In this document: one piece after another, positions 45,424-55,930 of the stretch | Layout of the letters: each line of letters begins with the position of its first letter | How positions within the stretch are numbered: position 1 is the stretch's first letter | DNA from: Notolepis coatsorum | Taxonomy: Eukaryota; Chordata; Actinopteri; Aulopiformes; Paralepididae | Direction of reading: 5' to 3' | NCBI GenBank assembly: GCA_963971535.1 | Contig: OZ020586.1 | Location: forward strand, 69,299,548 to 69,363,547 | DNA length: 64,000 nt | Notes under the pieces: generated by a model | Told to the model about the DNA's origin: nothing | The model's database searches: none | What the model saw: the letters and a program-made list of their open reading frames with translations, nothing else | Program-made: the position numbers and the translations under genes

Positions 45424-45720
45424 ATACTGATTGATTGAACATTTTAATTAACAGATTGCAGAATGGGTACAATACAGTACGGCTCAATACCTGTCTCAAA
45501 CCCTGCCCCTTTTCTTGATCCTCCAATCACAGCTGTCGCTTACCTCTGACTTCCTCGTACAAATACTTTGTTTGTACGAGGAAGTCAGAGGTAAGCGACA
45601 GCTGTGATTGGAGGATCAAGAAAAGAGGGCAGGGTTTTGAGACAGGTCCATTAAGGGGATGCAGATCAGAGAAAGACTTTCGTCTCGTTTACATCAGGGT
45701 CCCCCATTTTAAATTCATGA
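45424..45720 (-). repeat. Dispersed tail repeat (minus) with hairpin insert
   Basis: Tail repeat ATTAACAGATTGCAGAATGG, then CTCAATAC, and after the hairpin GGGATGCAGATCAGAGAAAG and TTACATCAGGGTCCCCCATT. Uninterrupted relatives: 47400-47515 and 48760-48850. Confidence 0.8.
45489..45647. repeat. 159-bp near-perfect hairpin
   Basis: Arms of about 75 bases (45489-45563 and 45571-45647) with a 7-base centre; only two single-base length differences seen. The core is CAATCACAGCTGTCGCTTAC with CTCTGACTTCCTCGTACAAA. It occupies the place where relatives read CTCAATACACACAATTGTTA. Confidence 0.95.
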
Positions 45721-46434
45721 CATTTGACATACACAACATACAGATATAAGAATCTAATCGAATCATCTAAACTAATCATGACATTTAAGACATGCATGAC
45801 ATACAGATATATATCTCTGAGCACCTATTAAACCAGGAAGTGCAGCACTATGTGTTGATAAGGCTGTCAGCAGTAGAGCCACAACACAACAAGAGTAAAC
45901 AAAAAACGCTCATGTGGACCCGCGGTCTCACGCTGACCGAGTCGCTCGTGTTGGTCGTTGGATTCGTTTTGGATTATTTGGGCTCAAAACGTCCACTACA
46001 CGGACCTGCGGTCTCACGCTGACTGATGGCTTGAGTGGTCGCGCTGTGTGTCAGACTCTGGATGCTTTCGAACACCCGCCCACCTCTCCCTCTGATTGGC
46101 TTACCATGACATTTTACTCAACCTCAGCCAATCGTCAGCATGTATGCGCTCGGCACGCTTGGCACGCGCACTGCCCACTAAACAAGGAAGAACAGTATTG
46201 CCTCTCAGCGCAGAGATCCGTCTGATGAAAGAAACAGGTTCATTCATAGTAACGCGCCGCATTTTTTTTCAGTAACGGTAACAGCGTTATTAAGACTCGT
46301 TACTGAAAAAACTAACGCCGTTAGTAACGCTGTTACTTATAGCGCCGTTATTCCCATCACTGCACAAATGTAACAGTACTGCATATATGTATGTCATAAA
46401 TGTCATGATTAGTTTAGATTAGATTTTTATATCT

Positions 46435-46700
46435 ATATACCCATTCTGCAATCTGTTAAAGTTTTCAATCAATCAATCCTATATTTATATTCATTTGTAG
46501 TTATTCAAGTGTTAGTTATGCTAACGTAACGTTACTTACGTTCGATCCAGGATTCAGAGTAGTCTCACTTTGGTGTAGAGACAAAGGGATCCACAATAAA
46601 ACAGCCTCGTGCTAATCTCGTTCCCAGTTTTTATATCATCCGTTTCCCCAAGATGGCGGCGGTCTCGTGATCAAATTCAGCCATTGGGAGAGGGCTCAAC
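46435..46700 (+). repeat. Tail repeat and unassigned flank
   Basis: A short tail-repeat copy (46435-46480) is followed by about 220 bases without a recognisable gene; AGATGGCGGCGG at 46651 and TTCAGCCATTGGGAG at 46676 recur elsewhere in the window. Confidence 0.6.
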
Positions 46701-46759
46701 TGGTAGCTCAACCGGTTAGTCCGGCGCCTGTGGACCATAGTGGTCCCCGGTTCGAATCT
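46701..46759 (+). other. tRNA-like sequence, left arm of X1
   Basis: A-box-like GGTAGCTCAACCGGT and a perfect B box GGTTCGAATC (46749-46758). Stems do not form a full cloverleaf. CTCAACTGGT is partly duplicated just upstream. Confidence 0.6.
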
Positions 46760-47094
46760 TTTGGATACTTCTTTTTTTTCTGTAACGTTAATTAATTTAT
46801 CCACTCTGGTTGATAAGATAAGATATTCCTTTATTGATCCCCTTGGGGCAATTCAGGCATCATATCAGCATGGGGGGGGGGGGGGGGGGAGGGTACACGG
46901 GTAGTGAAAACAACACAAGCAGTGTAAACAAATAAGTCAATAGAATTGACTATCTAACCAACTGAAATATACAGTATTCACAGTATCACAGTATTCACAT
47001 AAGGTGCAGTATGCATAAGGTGGTGTTATTGTCCTTTTTGGGACACCAGAGTGGATAGATTATTTAACGTTACGAGAAAAAAAAAGTAAGCAAT

Positions 47095-47153
47095 AGATTC
47101 GAACCGGGGACCATATGGTCCACAGGCATGGCACTTACCAGTTGAGCTATACA
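47095..47153 (-). other. tRNA-like sequence, right arm of X1
   Basis: Minus strand: A-box-like TATAGCTCAACTGGTAAGTG and B box GGTTCGAATC (47096-47105). It points toward the left-arm copy. Confidence 0.6.
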
Positions 47154-47213
47154 ATCTGTCATGAATTGTTACTGACTAATCCATCATTTACACTTTTCAA
47201 GTGCCAATTTACA

Positions 47214-47626
47214 ATATTATACATGAACTGCTTGTTTTTTTTTTATCTGTTTATTACTTGTTTTTTATTATTATTTATTTTCAATTTATGTTCGAAATAA
47301 ATAAACTCATTCATTCAAGATATTGTGTGAGCAAAAGTATAGTTACAGTCTGTACAATACTGCTGTAGGCCTATAATACTTATGTAAATAAGTAAGGCAA
47401 TTGAAATATATCTGCAGTACAGCTCAATACACACAATTGTTAAGAGGATGCAGACCAGAGAAAGACCGTCTTGTTTACATCAGGGTCCCCCATTTTCAAT
47501 TCATCATAAATGTACAGTTCCCTCCCCCTTGTATATATTTACTGTATGTCACAAATGTGAATGAATGACTTTTATTTATATAGCACCCTTCACAGCACGA
47601 ATGCACAGGGTGCTTTACACTACAGC
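47214..47626. other. Repeat fragments, no gene
   Basis: A T-rich block, a reverse tail repeat (47400-47515) and a LINE tail (47560-47625; TTTATATAGCACCCTTCA, GGGTGCTTTACA) that is the landing site of the next element. Confidence 0.6.
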
Positions 47627-48578
47627 TTAACCCATTCTCTGCCGGAGCTTATATCCATCCTTGTAGCCTCTCTGCCAGCTCTATTTGTCTATGGAGATGT
47701 TCACCTTCTTTGCAGGGCTATAACTTTTTAAATTGTATTGCTAAATTGACATTACTATGGCCCATTCAACATCAATTATCTATCGTTCAGGATGTAGGAA
47801 CGTTTTACTTTTTCATTCACACATTCATACAATAATACGGTCTAGAGTATAAATGTTATCGTTTTCTGCAGTATTTCATAGAACGTGAGATATAGCCATA
47901 AATGCATATTAGATCATCAAATGCAGTTTGATACCAATCGACGCCAGATAAAAAATTTCAACTGTACATGATCCTAGACGTGTTGACTGATCATCTGCGG
48001 TTGACCGGAGGGGGGGGGGGGGTCGTTTATAATTCCATGGCCGACGTTAAATCATTTATGTAGTATGGGTGATATATAGATCAGAGCAGTTTGTATCGAA
48101 AATGGTAAAGAAAAACGCTGAAACTCACCCCAGTCTCCTCTTACCGTTGGGTGATGAGCGTGGAGCAAAAAGATCGCTATTATGGGATGTTGATCTAGGT
48201 GATCCAGTTCCGGTTTGTATAATACTAATATACGTCCAATCATGGTGTTTATTGAGTTATGGCAACGGATCGATATGCACGGTGTCTGGATAGAGTCCCG
48301 CGAGCGATAGCGAGTGGCCGGACGGAATAGGGGACGGACTAAGCACTTCCGGCCACTTCCGGTTTTGGCAACTCGCAGATCGGCCACCAGGTGGCGGTAT
48401 TGAAGCGTTGCAGAGTTGAGCGGAGTCCTACAACACCAGCAAAGACTCCGTGGGTGAAATGTGAATACCATGATGAAAATATGAAATATTGATCTCAAAG
48501 ACGCCGTAACCCGTCATTGGCAGATTACACATGGCGAGGAATGACGTGTAAACACGTCATCGGCGGAGAAAGGGTTAA
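47627..48578. mobile_element. piggyBac-like MITE (copy B)
   Basis: 952 bp, TTAA on both sides. Ends TTAACCCATTCTCTGCCGG and CGGCGGAGAAAGGGTTAA. The inside matches copy A (CTGCCAGCTCTATTTGTCTA, GGTTGACCGGAGGGG near 48000). No transposase. Confidence 0.9.
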
Positions 48579-48956
48579 TATAAAAAAACACAATAAAACA
48601 AAATCAGAAATAAATGACAACAACAACAGACAGCAGTTAAAAAACAGTGAAACCAGATAGAAAAAGTAGAATAAAAGAATTTGGATAAAATCATGAGTCA
48701 CTAATTAAAACAAAACTATAGGAACAGTGAGGACAAGAAAAATGTAACAGTACTGCATTGAGGTCTTTCTCTGGTCTGCATCCCCTTAACAATTGTGTGT
48801 ATTGAGCTGTACTGTACCCATTCTGCAATCTGTTAATAAAGTTTTCAATCAATCAATCAATCCGGGCCTGTGACGGTCAGGTGTACCCATTCTGCAATCT
48901 GTTAATAAAGTTTTCAATCAATCAATCAATCAATCCCGCACGGTGCAATACTCCAA
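48579..48956 (+). repeat. Tail repeats and A-rich flank
   Basis: After an A-rich stretch, a tail repeat with its 5' part (TCTGGTCTGCATCCCCTTAA, GTATTGAGCTGTACTG) spans 48760-48865, and a second copy 48880-48935; both end in CAATCAAT runs. Confidence 0.75.
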
Positions 48957-49165
48957 TTCAGCCATTGGGTGGGACGGTCACGTGACCCTGTGACGGTCAC
49001 GTGACCCAAATCAGCCATTGGGAGCGAGGGTCGGGAAAGCGTGGGTCCGGAGTGTGGCGGTCCGGAGAGTGTGGCAGTGGGAGGAGCCTCGTATGGTTCT
49101 GCGGTCCTGCAGCTGGATGCATCTCACGATCTTGGTCCCAGGACCCGCCCACAACCGCATCACTA

Positions 49166-50763
49166 TTAACACTTTGGGTGCCGGAAAACGCTTAAACACG
49201 TCATTCCCGGCCATGCTCAAGTTGCCGAAGACGCTTTACAGCGTCTTTAATATCAATATTTCAAAAATCTGGGATCGGATTCATATGTCCCCTCCGCTGG
49301 CCTGAGATCCACCAGGAGGACCCACTGAGCTCTCTGGCGGTTCAGGAGCGCCATCTGGTGGCCGATCGGCGCAATCGCTTAACAGGAAGTGCCGTAGAGG
49401 TTGTGCTGGACGGCCGTATTACTTCCGGGCACTCGCTAATAGGTCCCGGGACTCGATCTCGACACACTACATAGCGATCGATTGCCAATAACTCGATAAA
49501 CAACATGATTTGGACGTATATACCATTATACAAGCTGGAGATGGACCGGGTAAATCTACATCCCATAATGATAAAATTTCTACTCTACGATGATCGCCCA
49601 ACGGCGCGCGGAGACTGGGGTGAGTTTTAGCGTGTAACGTTACCGTCTTCGATACTAACTGCTATTATCAACATTTGACCCACATTAGATGATTGGTATA
49701 ACGCTGCCCACGGAATTATAAACGCCCCCTAGCCCATCCGGTCAACATCAGATGACGTGTAGTAACTTCTAGAAGTACGTCTAGTTGATTGCGCTGATTG
49801 CCATAAAACTGTATTGCATCATCAATATAATGTATTTGGGGCTATAGATCACGTTCTGGAGAAAGCTGCAGAAAGAGATGAAAACATACTTATACATTAG
49901 ACCAGGGGTCGGGAACCTATGGCTCGCGAGCCATATATGGCTCTTCTGGTGACAGCATATGGCTCCCAGAATTTTTTTAGTACAAAAAAAAGAAAAAAAA
50001 AATTTAATACTTGTGATATTTCTTAATAATACTGTGTCATTTTAAAGTAAACAGAAATTAGTTTTGAAGATACAGCTAATAGTATCTGTAGCTGAAGATA
50101 TAGCGAGCAGAGCTGGCGAGGGAACACAAGTGGACAGAAATAAGAAATCTTCAACCTGAAGACCAGCTGATTCTTAAAACTTGGAACAAGCTTCCTGTGA
50201 CATACCACACAATGCAGCGTGAGTATTGCCGTATTGACCATGTTTGGCTCTACATATGCATGTGGGCAGTCATTCTCGCATATGAGGAACATTAAGACCA
50301 ACCTACGCTCACGTTTAACTGATGGAAGCCTCAACGCCTGCATGAAGCTCAACCTCACCACATATGAACCAGATTACAAGGCCATCAGCAAAACCATGCA
50401 GCACCAGAAGTCGCATTAAAAGTAAGACATATTTAATTTATTATACGTTAAAAATACTATATGGCTCTCAATGTAATATATTTAGAAATATTTGGCTTTT
50501 ATGGCTCTCCCAGTCAAAAAGGTTCCTGACCCCTGCATTAGAGTACCATACTTTACTATGAATATGTGTGTGAATGAAAAAGTTTAACGTTGCTACACAA
50601 TGAACAATACATATAGGACTTTGAATGGGCCCTAATAATGGCAATGTAGCAATAGAATTTAAAAAGTTATAGCCCTGCAAAGAAGGGGACTTTCTCTATA
50701 GACAAATAGAGCCGGCAACCTACGGTTGATAATGAATTTAACCCATGGCAGCCAAAGTGTTAA
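49166..50763. mobile_element. piggyBac-like element C with a hAT insert
   Basis: TTAACACTTTGGGTGCCGG at the left and GGCAGCCAAAGTGTTAA at the right. The right end has a second TTAACCC word a few bases inward (50738). Interior words near 50560-50720 are reverse complements of copies A and B (AAAAAGTTATAGCCCTGCAA, AGACAAATAGAGCCGGC), so it lies in the opposite orientation. Net length without the hAT is about 0.96 kb. Confidence 0.87.
49903..50535 (+). mobile_element. hAT deletion derivative with transposase C-terminus
   Basis: Ends CAGGGGTCGGGAACCTATGG and AAAAGGTTCCTGACCCCTG; target duplication CATTAGAC/CATTAGAG (7 of 8). Frame 50219-50419 encodes MFGSTYACGQSFSHM, KTNLRSRLTDGSLNACMKLN, the hAT C-terminal dimerisation block. 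633 bp, clearly non-autonomous; a different family from 17297 and 30957. Confidence 0.92.
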
Positions 50764-50904
50764 TGCATGTTCGTGGTTTTAGGAATTAAAGCAAGATGGC
50801 GGACAAACCGGACAGGAAACATTACGAAAGGATAATAGTGATAGGGTCATAAAGACTAAATGGAAAACGATTGTCACTGCGAATATCTTAGTTGCTTAAA
50901 CAAT

Positions 50905-51440
50905 GTTGGATGATGTAATTGATCGGTCATGAGTCATTGTGGAACAAAATAAAAATCGCGCAAATTGATTGATTGATTGCAATTTTTTTTATTTTAATTT
51001 TTTTTACCTACTTTTTATAGAAGCAGCTGGGAGGTGCGCTGTTTTAAGTGAGCGTGGACTATTGAATTGATTGATTGCTAATTTTATTACTGTACACCTT
51101 GTTTACAACTGGTTAAGTTTAGGCCCTCTTTCGAAGTTGGTTATGGTTAGAGTTTGTCTTTAGAGCAGGGCGATAGACCACCAGCCCTGATTCCAAACTC
51201 TAACCTTAACCAAATTCGAAAGAGGGCCTAAACTTAACCAGTTGGAAACAAGGTGTACAGTAATAAAATTAGCAATCAATCAATTCAATAACCCACGCTC
51301 ACTTAAAAAAGCGCACCTCCCAGCTGCTTCTATAGAAAGTAGGTAAAAAATAAATAAAAATAAAAAATTGCAATCAATCAATCAATTCTCGCGATTTTTA
51401 TTTTGTTCCACAATGACTCATGACCCATCAATTACGTCAC
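50905..51440. repeat. 540-bp inverted repeat
   Basis: Arms 50905-51160 and 51180-51440 share TGATTGATTGC, AGAAGCAGCTGGGAGGTGCG, TTTTATTACTGTACACCTTG and TAGGCCCTCTTTCGAA in reverse complement. Copy 1 (480-1599) has only one of these arms. Confidence 0.88.
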
Positions 51441-51572
51441 AAAAAAACTCTTATAGGGCAAAGAACCCCCCCCCCCCCCCCCCCTATATAGGGCAAAGAA
51501 AAAAAATTCCTATAGGGCAAAGAATTTTTTTTCTAAGTTCTATAGAAAGTAGGTTAAAAACTAAAGAAAAGT

Positions 51573-51699
51573 TGGATGTGTTAGTTTGTTGGATGTCTAG
51601 GTGAAAGACAGTTGGATGTCTTAGTTTGTTGGATGCCTAGGTGGAAGACAGTTGGATGTCTTAGTTTGTTGGATGCCTAGTTGAAAGACAGTTGGATGT
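51573..51699 (+). repeat. 40-bp tandem repeat
   Basis: Three units of GTTGGATGTCTTAGTTTGTT and GGATGCCTAGGTGGAAGACA. Confidence 0.9.
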
Positions 51700-51945
51700 C
51701 GCTGCTGTCGGGACAAAACCTCATAACTCCAAAAACCCAACTTTTCAGCAGATGAAAAAAACTAACACAGATTTGAGGGTGAATAGAGTTAGGAGGTTTA
51801 GACAGATGATCGGTTTAATGCTTTCCCATTGTTTAAACTTTGTAAAACCCACACACACATATGGAGGATGATCTACGGAGTTGATTTATATAATAAAAAA
51901 AAAATTCAAAAAATTTAGTTATGAGGTTTTGTCCCGACAGCAGCG
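51700..51945. mobile_element. 246-bp MITE with 30-bp TIRs
   Basis: Ends CGCTGCTGTCGGGACAAAAC and GTTTTGTCCCGACAGCAGCG are exact reverse complements, extending through CTCATAACT. ATGT flanks both sides (51696-51699, 51946-51949). Superfamily not assigned. Confidence 0.85.
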
Positions 51946-52119
51946 ATGTGTCACTTCCGAGCTGCTTCCACATGGAGGCAACTTCTCTTTTTTTTTTGTG
52001 GGAACTACTTTTTCTGGCGGATGGTTTTTTCAATAAATCTTCAATTAATGTGTGTTTATTGTATAGCAATACGGTTGGATGAATGTGCCAGTTGTATAAA
52101 AGCATTACACCACTTGTAG

Positions 52120-52186
52120 TTGTGACAATTAAGACCATGCCTAGGGGGGTCTAACGACCACCCCTAGGCATGGTCTAATTGTCACA
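52120..52186. repeat. Hairpin with CCTAGG-containing arms, copy 2
   Basis: TTGTGACAATTAAGACCATG with CCTAGGGG pairs with CCCCTAGGCATGGTCTAATT plus GTCACAA, with one unpaired base. Relative to copy 1 the arms changed together. Confidence 0.9.
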
Positions 52187-52215
52187 ACCCACTCCTGCAC
52201 GTGATGTAATGCTTA

Positions 52216-52659
52216 AGTAGATCACAATGAACACATTTCAATTAGCCAATTACTAATTCACTTCCATGTATTTCAAAACACAAAAACTACGGCGGTGAAA
52301 AACAGTCATGATCATCAGCTTGTAATTCCAATAGTATCTTGCCTGTTTTTTTTTTACAATTTCAGTTCTTGAAGTGGCATTTTTATAGCTAAGTTTTAAC
52401 ATTGAGGTGAACAGGCACTTTCACATCTGTACCTCACATTGAATCTAACAACAATATGGCGGGGAAGTGAAAAGCAAATTGGTCTGCATTTAGGCCACTT
52501 AGAAATAATCAGCACAAAATCTGTAAGGAACGGCAAATTATATTATTATTTAGATTTAATAACTAAATCCTGCTCAATTCCAATAAAAACAAAAACATTT
52601 TCTTTATACAAGTGTTTAATATCAGAAGAGAAAGAGATGTGCCTATCTTAATTAACACT
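52216..52659. other. No gene seen
   Basis: AT-rich; possibly the decayed 5' part of the following LINE fragment. Confidence 0.4.
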
Positions 52660-53145
52660 GTGTTGATATTAAATTATTTACTACTTGTCTCATATTTAAG
52701 TGGCTGTCAAATACATCTTTATGCTGATGACACTATTGTGTATTGTATTGCCGATTCTGTCCAACTAGCCATTGAGAAGCTGCTATTTTACTCTAGTGCT
52801 TTGACTGCAAGATTAACTTATTACTAGAGCCAGACATATCGATTACAATAATCTGCATATATCCCCTGTGAATGCCTAACATTGAGACAGTTACAGAATA
52901 TAAATATCTTGGCATCTGGCTTGATGAGAAATTAACATTTAAATACCATATAGACTTGTCAGTAAATCATAGCAAAGAAATTGCCTCTTGTACAGAAACA
53001 TAACCAGCTTTTCTATGGTAAGTAGGAAGAATATTGTTGAAGCTGTTTTCTTATCAGTTTTGGATTGTGCAGATGTAATTTATAGACATGTTGCTGCTTT
53101 CACTCTTAAGCCCTTAGATTCTGTCTTTCATTCTTTGTCTTTGGT
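52660..53145 (+). mobile_element. Decayed LINE RT fragment
   Basis: Plus strand: GCQIHLYADDTIVYCIADSV (YADD active site), after a gap TVTEYKYLGIWLDEKLTFKY, then MVSRKNIVEAVFLSVLDCAD, HVAAFTLKPLDSVFHS. Several frame changes and a missing piece between the palm and thumb. It belongs to the CR1/L2/Jockey side of non-LTR elements and differs from the other LINEs here. It stops abruptly at 53145. Confidence 0.75.
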
Positions 53146-55370
53146 GTTCCTCCACCTCCAAAGAAACGCCAGACTGAACCTGAACCGCAAAAGAAGCACA
53201 TGTTCTCAGAGAAGTGGCTGCAGGAGGTCGGCTGGCTTCAAACGAATCACACCCGCACAGAGATGTGGTGCAAACCACGCCGTAAAAATCCCACTCTGGT
53301 GGATGAAAACAGCGCTTTTATACAGGGCTAAAAACATCAATCATCCAGCTTTTGATAAGCATGAAAGTAGCAGAGTACCATAAAGTAGTGCAAGTGATTG
53401 ATAACAGGCACAGCCAAGACCAGAGACCCAGGGTCCCGCTTGACAGAGCAGCATCAAGCACTGCGTAACATTTTACGAATATGAACGTCCTATGCGTTCA
53501 TATGAGGAGGATATTCCACTTCACCAGGCTTGGAGTTAACATCGGGACCGTTTATCATTCACGAGAAGGGGGGTTCCATATCATGAAGAGCATCGCACAG
53601 ACAATGGACCCATTCACCAACATTGTCTTAAGATTTATCTTACGACAACCTTCTTGGAAGGTCGTAAGAGAAAGCGGACGACAATTATCCCCGGATTCAC
53701 CAACGCGTGGAGAGGTCGTCTTAACTTGCCAAATGATCACAGCTGCGAACCCCTGAATGATCGTACGTCACTCATTCACAAACTGGGGAATGCGCTTCAT
53801 TTGCATACAGACAGGCCCCTCCAGCTCATTATAATGCGAGGGCAGTGTGCAAAACAAGGGTCAGCATTACCCCGTATTCAACAGGTAGCGAGGAAGCGCT
53901 TTGCGACGGATATAAATTTGATTAGATTCAAATGTATTGTCATCATACAGCACACTATACCTATAGTGGAATAGTAATGAATGAACAGTAGGCTTATATT
54001 ATTCTAATGACTTGTTTTATTGGGAGATTACAGATACTGCACTGCCCTATAGTAGTCACTGTAGTTGTACTACAGTACAGTACAGTACATATCTTAGCGT
54101 GACATCGGGCCGCCACAGAGTCGGGCGTGAGCGGACCAGACTCCACAGAGGCGTCACGCACTGCGGCACTGGTGGTGTCACACAAAAGGCTGCTCAGCGT
54201 GTTGGTTGACACCGACCTGCATTAGATGTAGTAAACTGGCATGAGAAATGTAAGAAATTGGTAAGCGGTGGTACGCTTGACTGAAACCTCAAACGATTGC
54301 GGACATGACAGAGTCCGGTCCGCTCACAGTACGCCCGACTCTGTGTCAGCCTTAAGATGTCACGCTAAGATGTGTACTGTACATACTACTATAGGGCAGT
54401 GCATACATTATCTCCTAATGAAGCAAGTAATTAGAATAATATAAGCCTACCGTTCATTCATTACACACATAGGCTATACACAGCGTGCATGTGTGCTGAA
54501 CAGGTGGCCAGGAGCGCGCAACAAGATGGTATAAATATGGAATATTAATAAAGTCTATTCCACTATAGCTATATCCACAAAATTAGCTTTAGTTCTTATT
54601 TATTTATCCACTGTCATTTGCAGTGTTGGTGTAGTGTTTTTATTTATTTTCGGACATCAAGATGCCTCTTGAGGCATGTACAACTACAGCTTAAGTGGAG
54701 CTAGGACAACATTTTGTCTGATCTTTTTTCTTTAGTCCGTCGGTGAATGAGACCCAATAAGTTCAGAATTGAGTGAAAAACTTAAAGCAGATGAATTTTG
54801 GAGTGTGCTCTTCGATGGATCCGACGATATAACAAAAGAACAGAGCAGGAAATTGTGTACGTTGTTTCTGTGTCCAGCAACGGAGAATTCAGATCAGATT
54901 TCCTTGGATTAATTCATCTGGGGGCCAATCGAACAGCACAGGTCATTGTGGACGGACTTGTGCAACTGTTCCATGCCTGTGGTTTAGCGGAGAGGAAGAC
55001 GAAGTTGGTCTCAGTATGCACTGACGGAGCCGCTGGAATTTACAACGGGGTCGTTCCCAAATTACGTCAGATGGTGGACATCAGGGATTCCCTTGTGCAT
55101 ATTATATGCACCGCCCACACCATGGAGAACTGTGCCAAGTCAACTGATCGAACAGCCCCATACTGTGAGTCATTTAATCAATCCATCATCAAGTTGCTGA
55201 GCTTCTATTTACAGAAAATGGGTGCAAAAATGTACTTGCACAACTAAAGAAGATATGTGAAGAGAAATGCATTGCTTTTGTCAAACTAGGAAAGTTTCAC
55301 AACATCAGATGGTCTGCATGGAGACAGGAGACACTGTTGAAAATATGGAGAATGTCACCAGAGTAACAGA
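53146..55370 (+). mobile_element. Decayed ZNF862-like hAT transposon
   Basis: The first part encodes KRQTEPEPQKKHMFSEKWLQ, EVGWLQTNHTRTEMWCKPRR (N-terminal zinc-finger region), then stops. At 54785-55250 FWSVLFDGSDDI, after a frame change, EQEIVYVVSVSSNGEFRSDF, LVSVCTDGAAGIYNGVVPKL and VHIICTAHTMENCAKS follow: the hAT RNase H-fold region (FDGSDD, CTDGAAG, CTAHTMEN). The last part (CIAFVKLGKFHNIRWSAWRQ) lies in another frame near 55262-55325. The family resembles ZNF862/KIAA-type hAT-derived proteins. No clean TIRs were located; the inverted repeat at 53946-54500 lies inside. Confidence 0.7.
53946..54500. repeat. Inverted repeat, about 200-base arms
   Basis: Arms 53946-54146 and 54305-54500 share GTAGGCTTATATTATTCTAA, GCACTGCCCTATAGTAG, ATCTTAGCGTGACATC, CACAGAGTCGGGCGT and GTGAGCGGACC in reverse complement. 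Likely a MITE in the decayed hAT; no exact ends or duplication found. Confidence 0.8.
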
Positions 55371-55632
55371 GGTTTGAACTTTCTCTTTAGTGGTTGCCAG
55401 ATTCCTGTTTTTAAGTTCCAGCATAGAGGTTCAGTCAGAACAAATTTAAGCTTGTCTACTTTCACCTACTTCCTCTATTCGCACCCCCCCACATGGGGTA
55501 TTGTTGGAAGAGGACACTCGTTGGCTACAACGCTGACCAATCATTTTCGCCATCAGCAGTGATTGGTCAGTTCTCAAGTGTATACAGTCAGACAGGGTCA
55601 TTTGACATGCGGCCTGTAAAAAGACGCTCACC

Positions 55633-55930
55633 ACTATACCCCCGTCTATACCACTATACCCCTGTCTATATACCACTATACCCGTCTATACCACAATACC
55701 CCTGTCTATACCACTATACCCCTGTCTATACCACTATACCCCTGTCTATACCACTATACCCCTGTCTATACCACTATACCCCTGTCTATACCACTATACC
55801 CCTTACTATACCCGTCTATACCACTATACCCCTGTCTATACCACTATACCCCTGTCTATACCACTATACCCCTGTCTATACCACTATACCCCTGTCTATA
55901 CCACTATACCGCTGTCTATACCACTATATC
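55633..55930 (+). repeat. 20-bp minisatellite
   Basis: About fourteen copies of CTATACCACTATACCCCTGT with a few shorter units. Confidence 0.95.

Larger units (their letters stand above)
42906..46362. mobile_element. hAT-like element with CAGTGWTGGG ends, carrying an L2 LINE
   Basis: Left end CAGTGTTGGGCAAGTTACTT, right end CGCCGTTATTCCCATCACTG; both flanked by the 8-bp duplication CACAAATG (42898-42905, 46363-46370). Subterminal regions are full of AGTAACTAGTTAC and GTAACGCTGTTAC words. No transposase of its own was seen. It contains the L2 element (43232-45357), a reverse tail repeat (45424-45720) and a 159-bp hairpin. Confidence 0.85.
46701..47213. repeat. Fold-back element with tRNA-like arms (X1)
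   Basis: Inner arms 46701-46809 and 47046-47153 are reverse complements at roughly 80%, each with a tRNA-like block, an eight- or nine-base T run, GTAACGTTAAWTAAT and TATCCACTCTGG. The right arm continues outward to about 47213 with words (ATTTACACTT, GTGCCAATT) shared with the outer arms of X2. The centre holds a LINE-tail fragment (46813-46860) and a G18 run near 46873. Confidence 0.75.
48990..52215 (+). repeat. Composite hairpin-bearing repeat, copy 2
   Basis: Counterpart of 480-1599. It is longer because it contains piggyBac-like element C (49166-50763), a large inverted repeat, a 40-bp tandem block and a 246-bp MITE. It ends with the conserved hairpin and GTGATGTAATGCTTA. Confidence 0.7.

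Noticed and set aside
45489-45647. microRNA precursor
   Set aside because: Arms are far longer and more perfect than a typical pre-miRNA and sit in a dispersed repeat; a recent inverted insertion explains it better.
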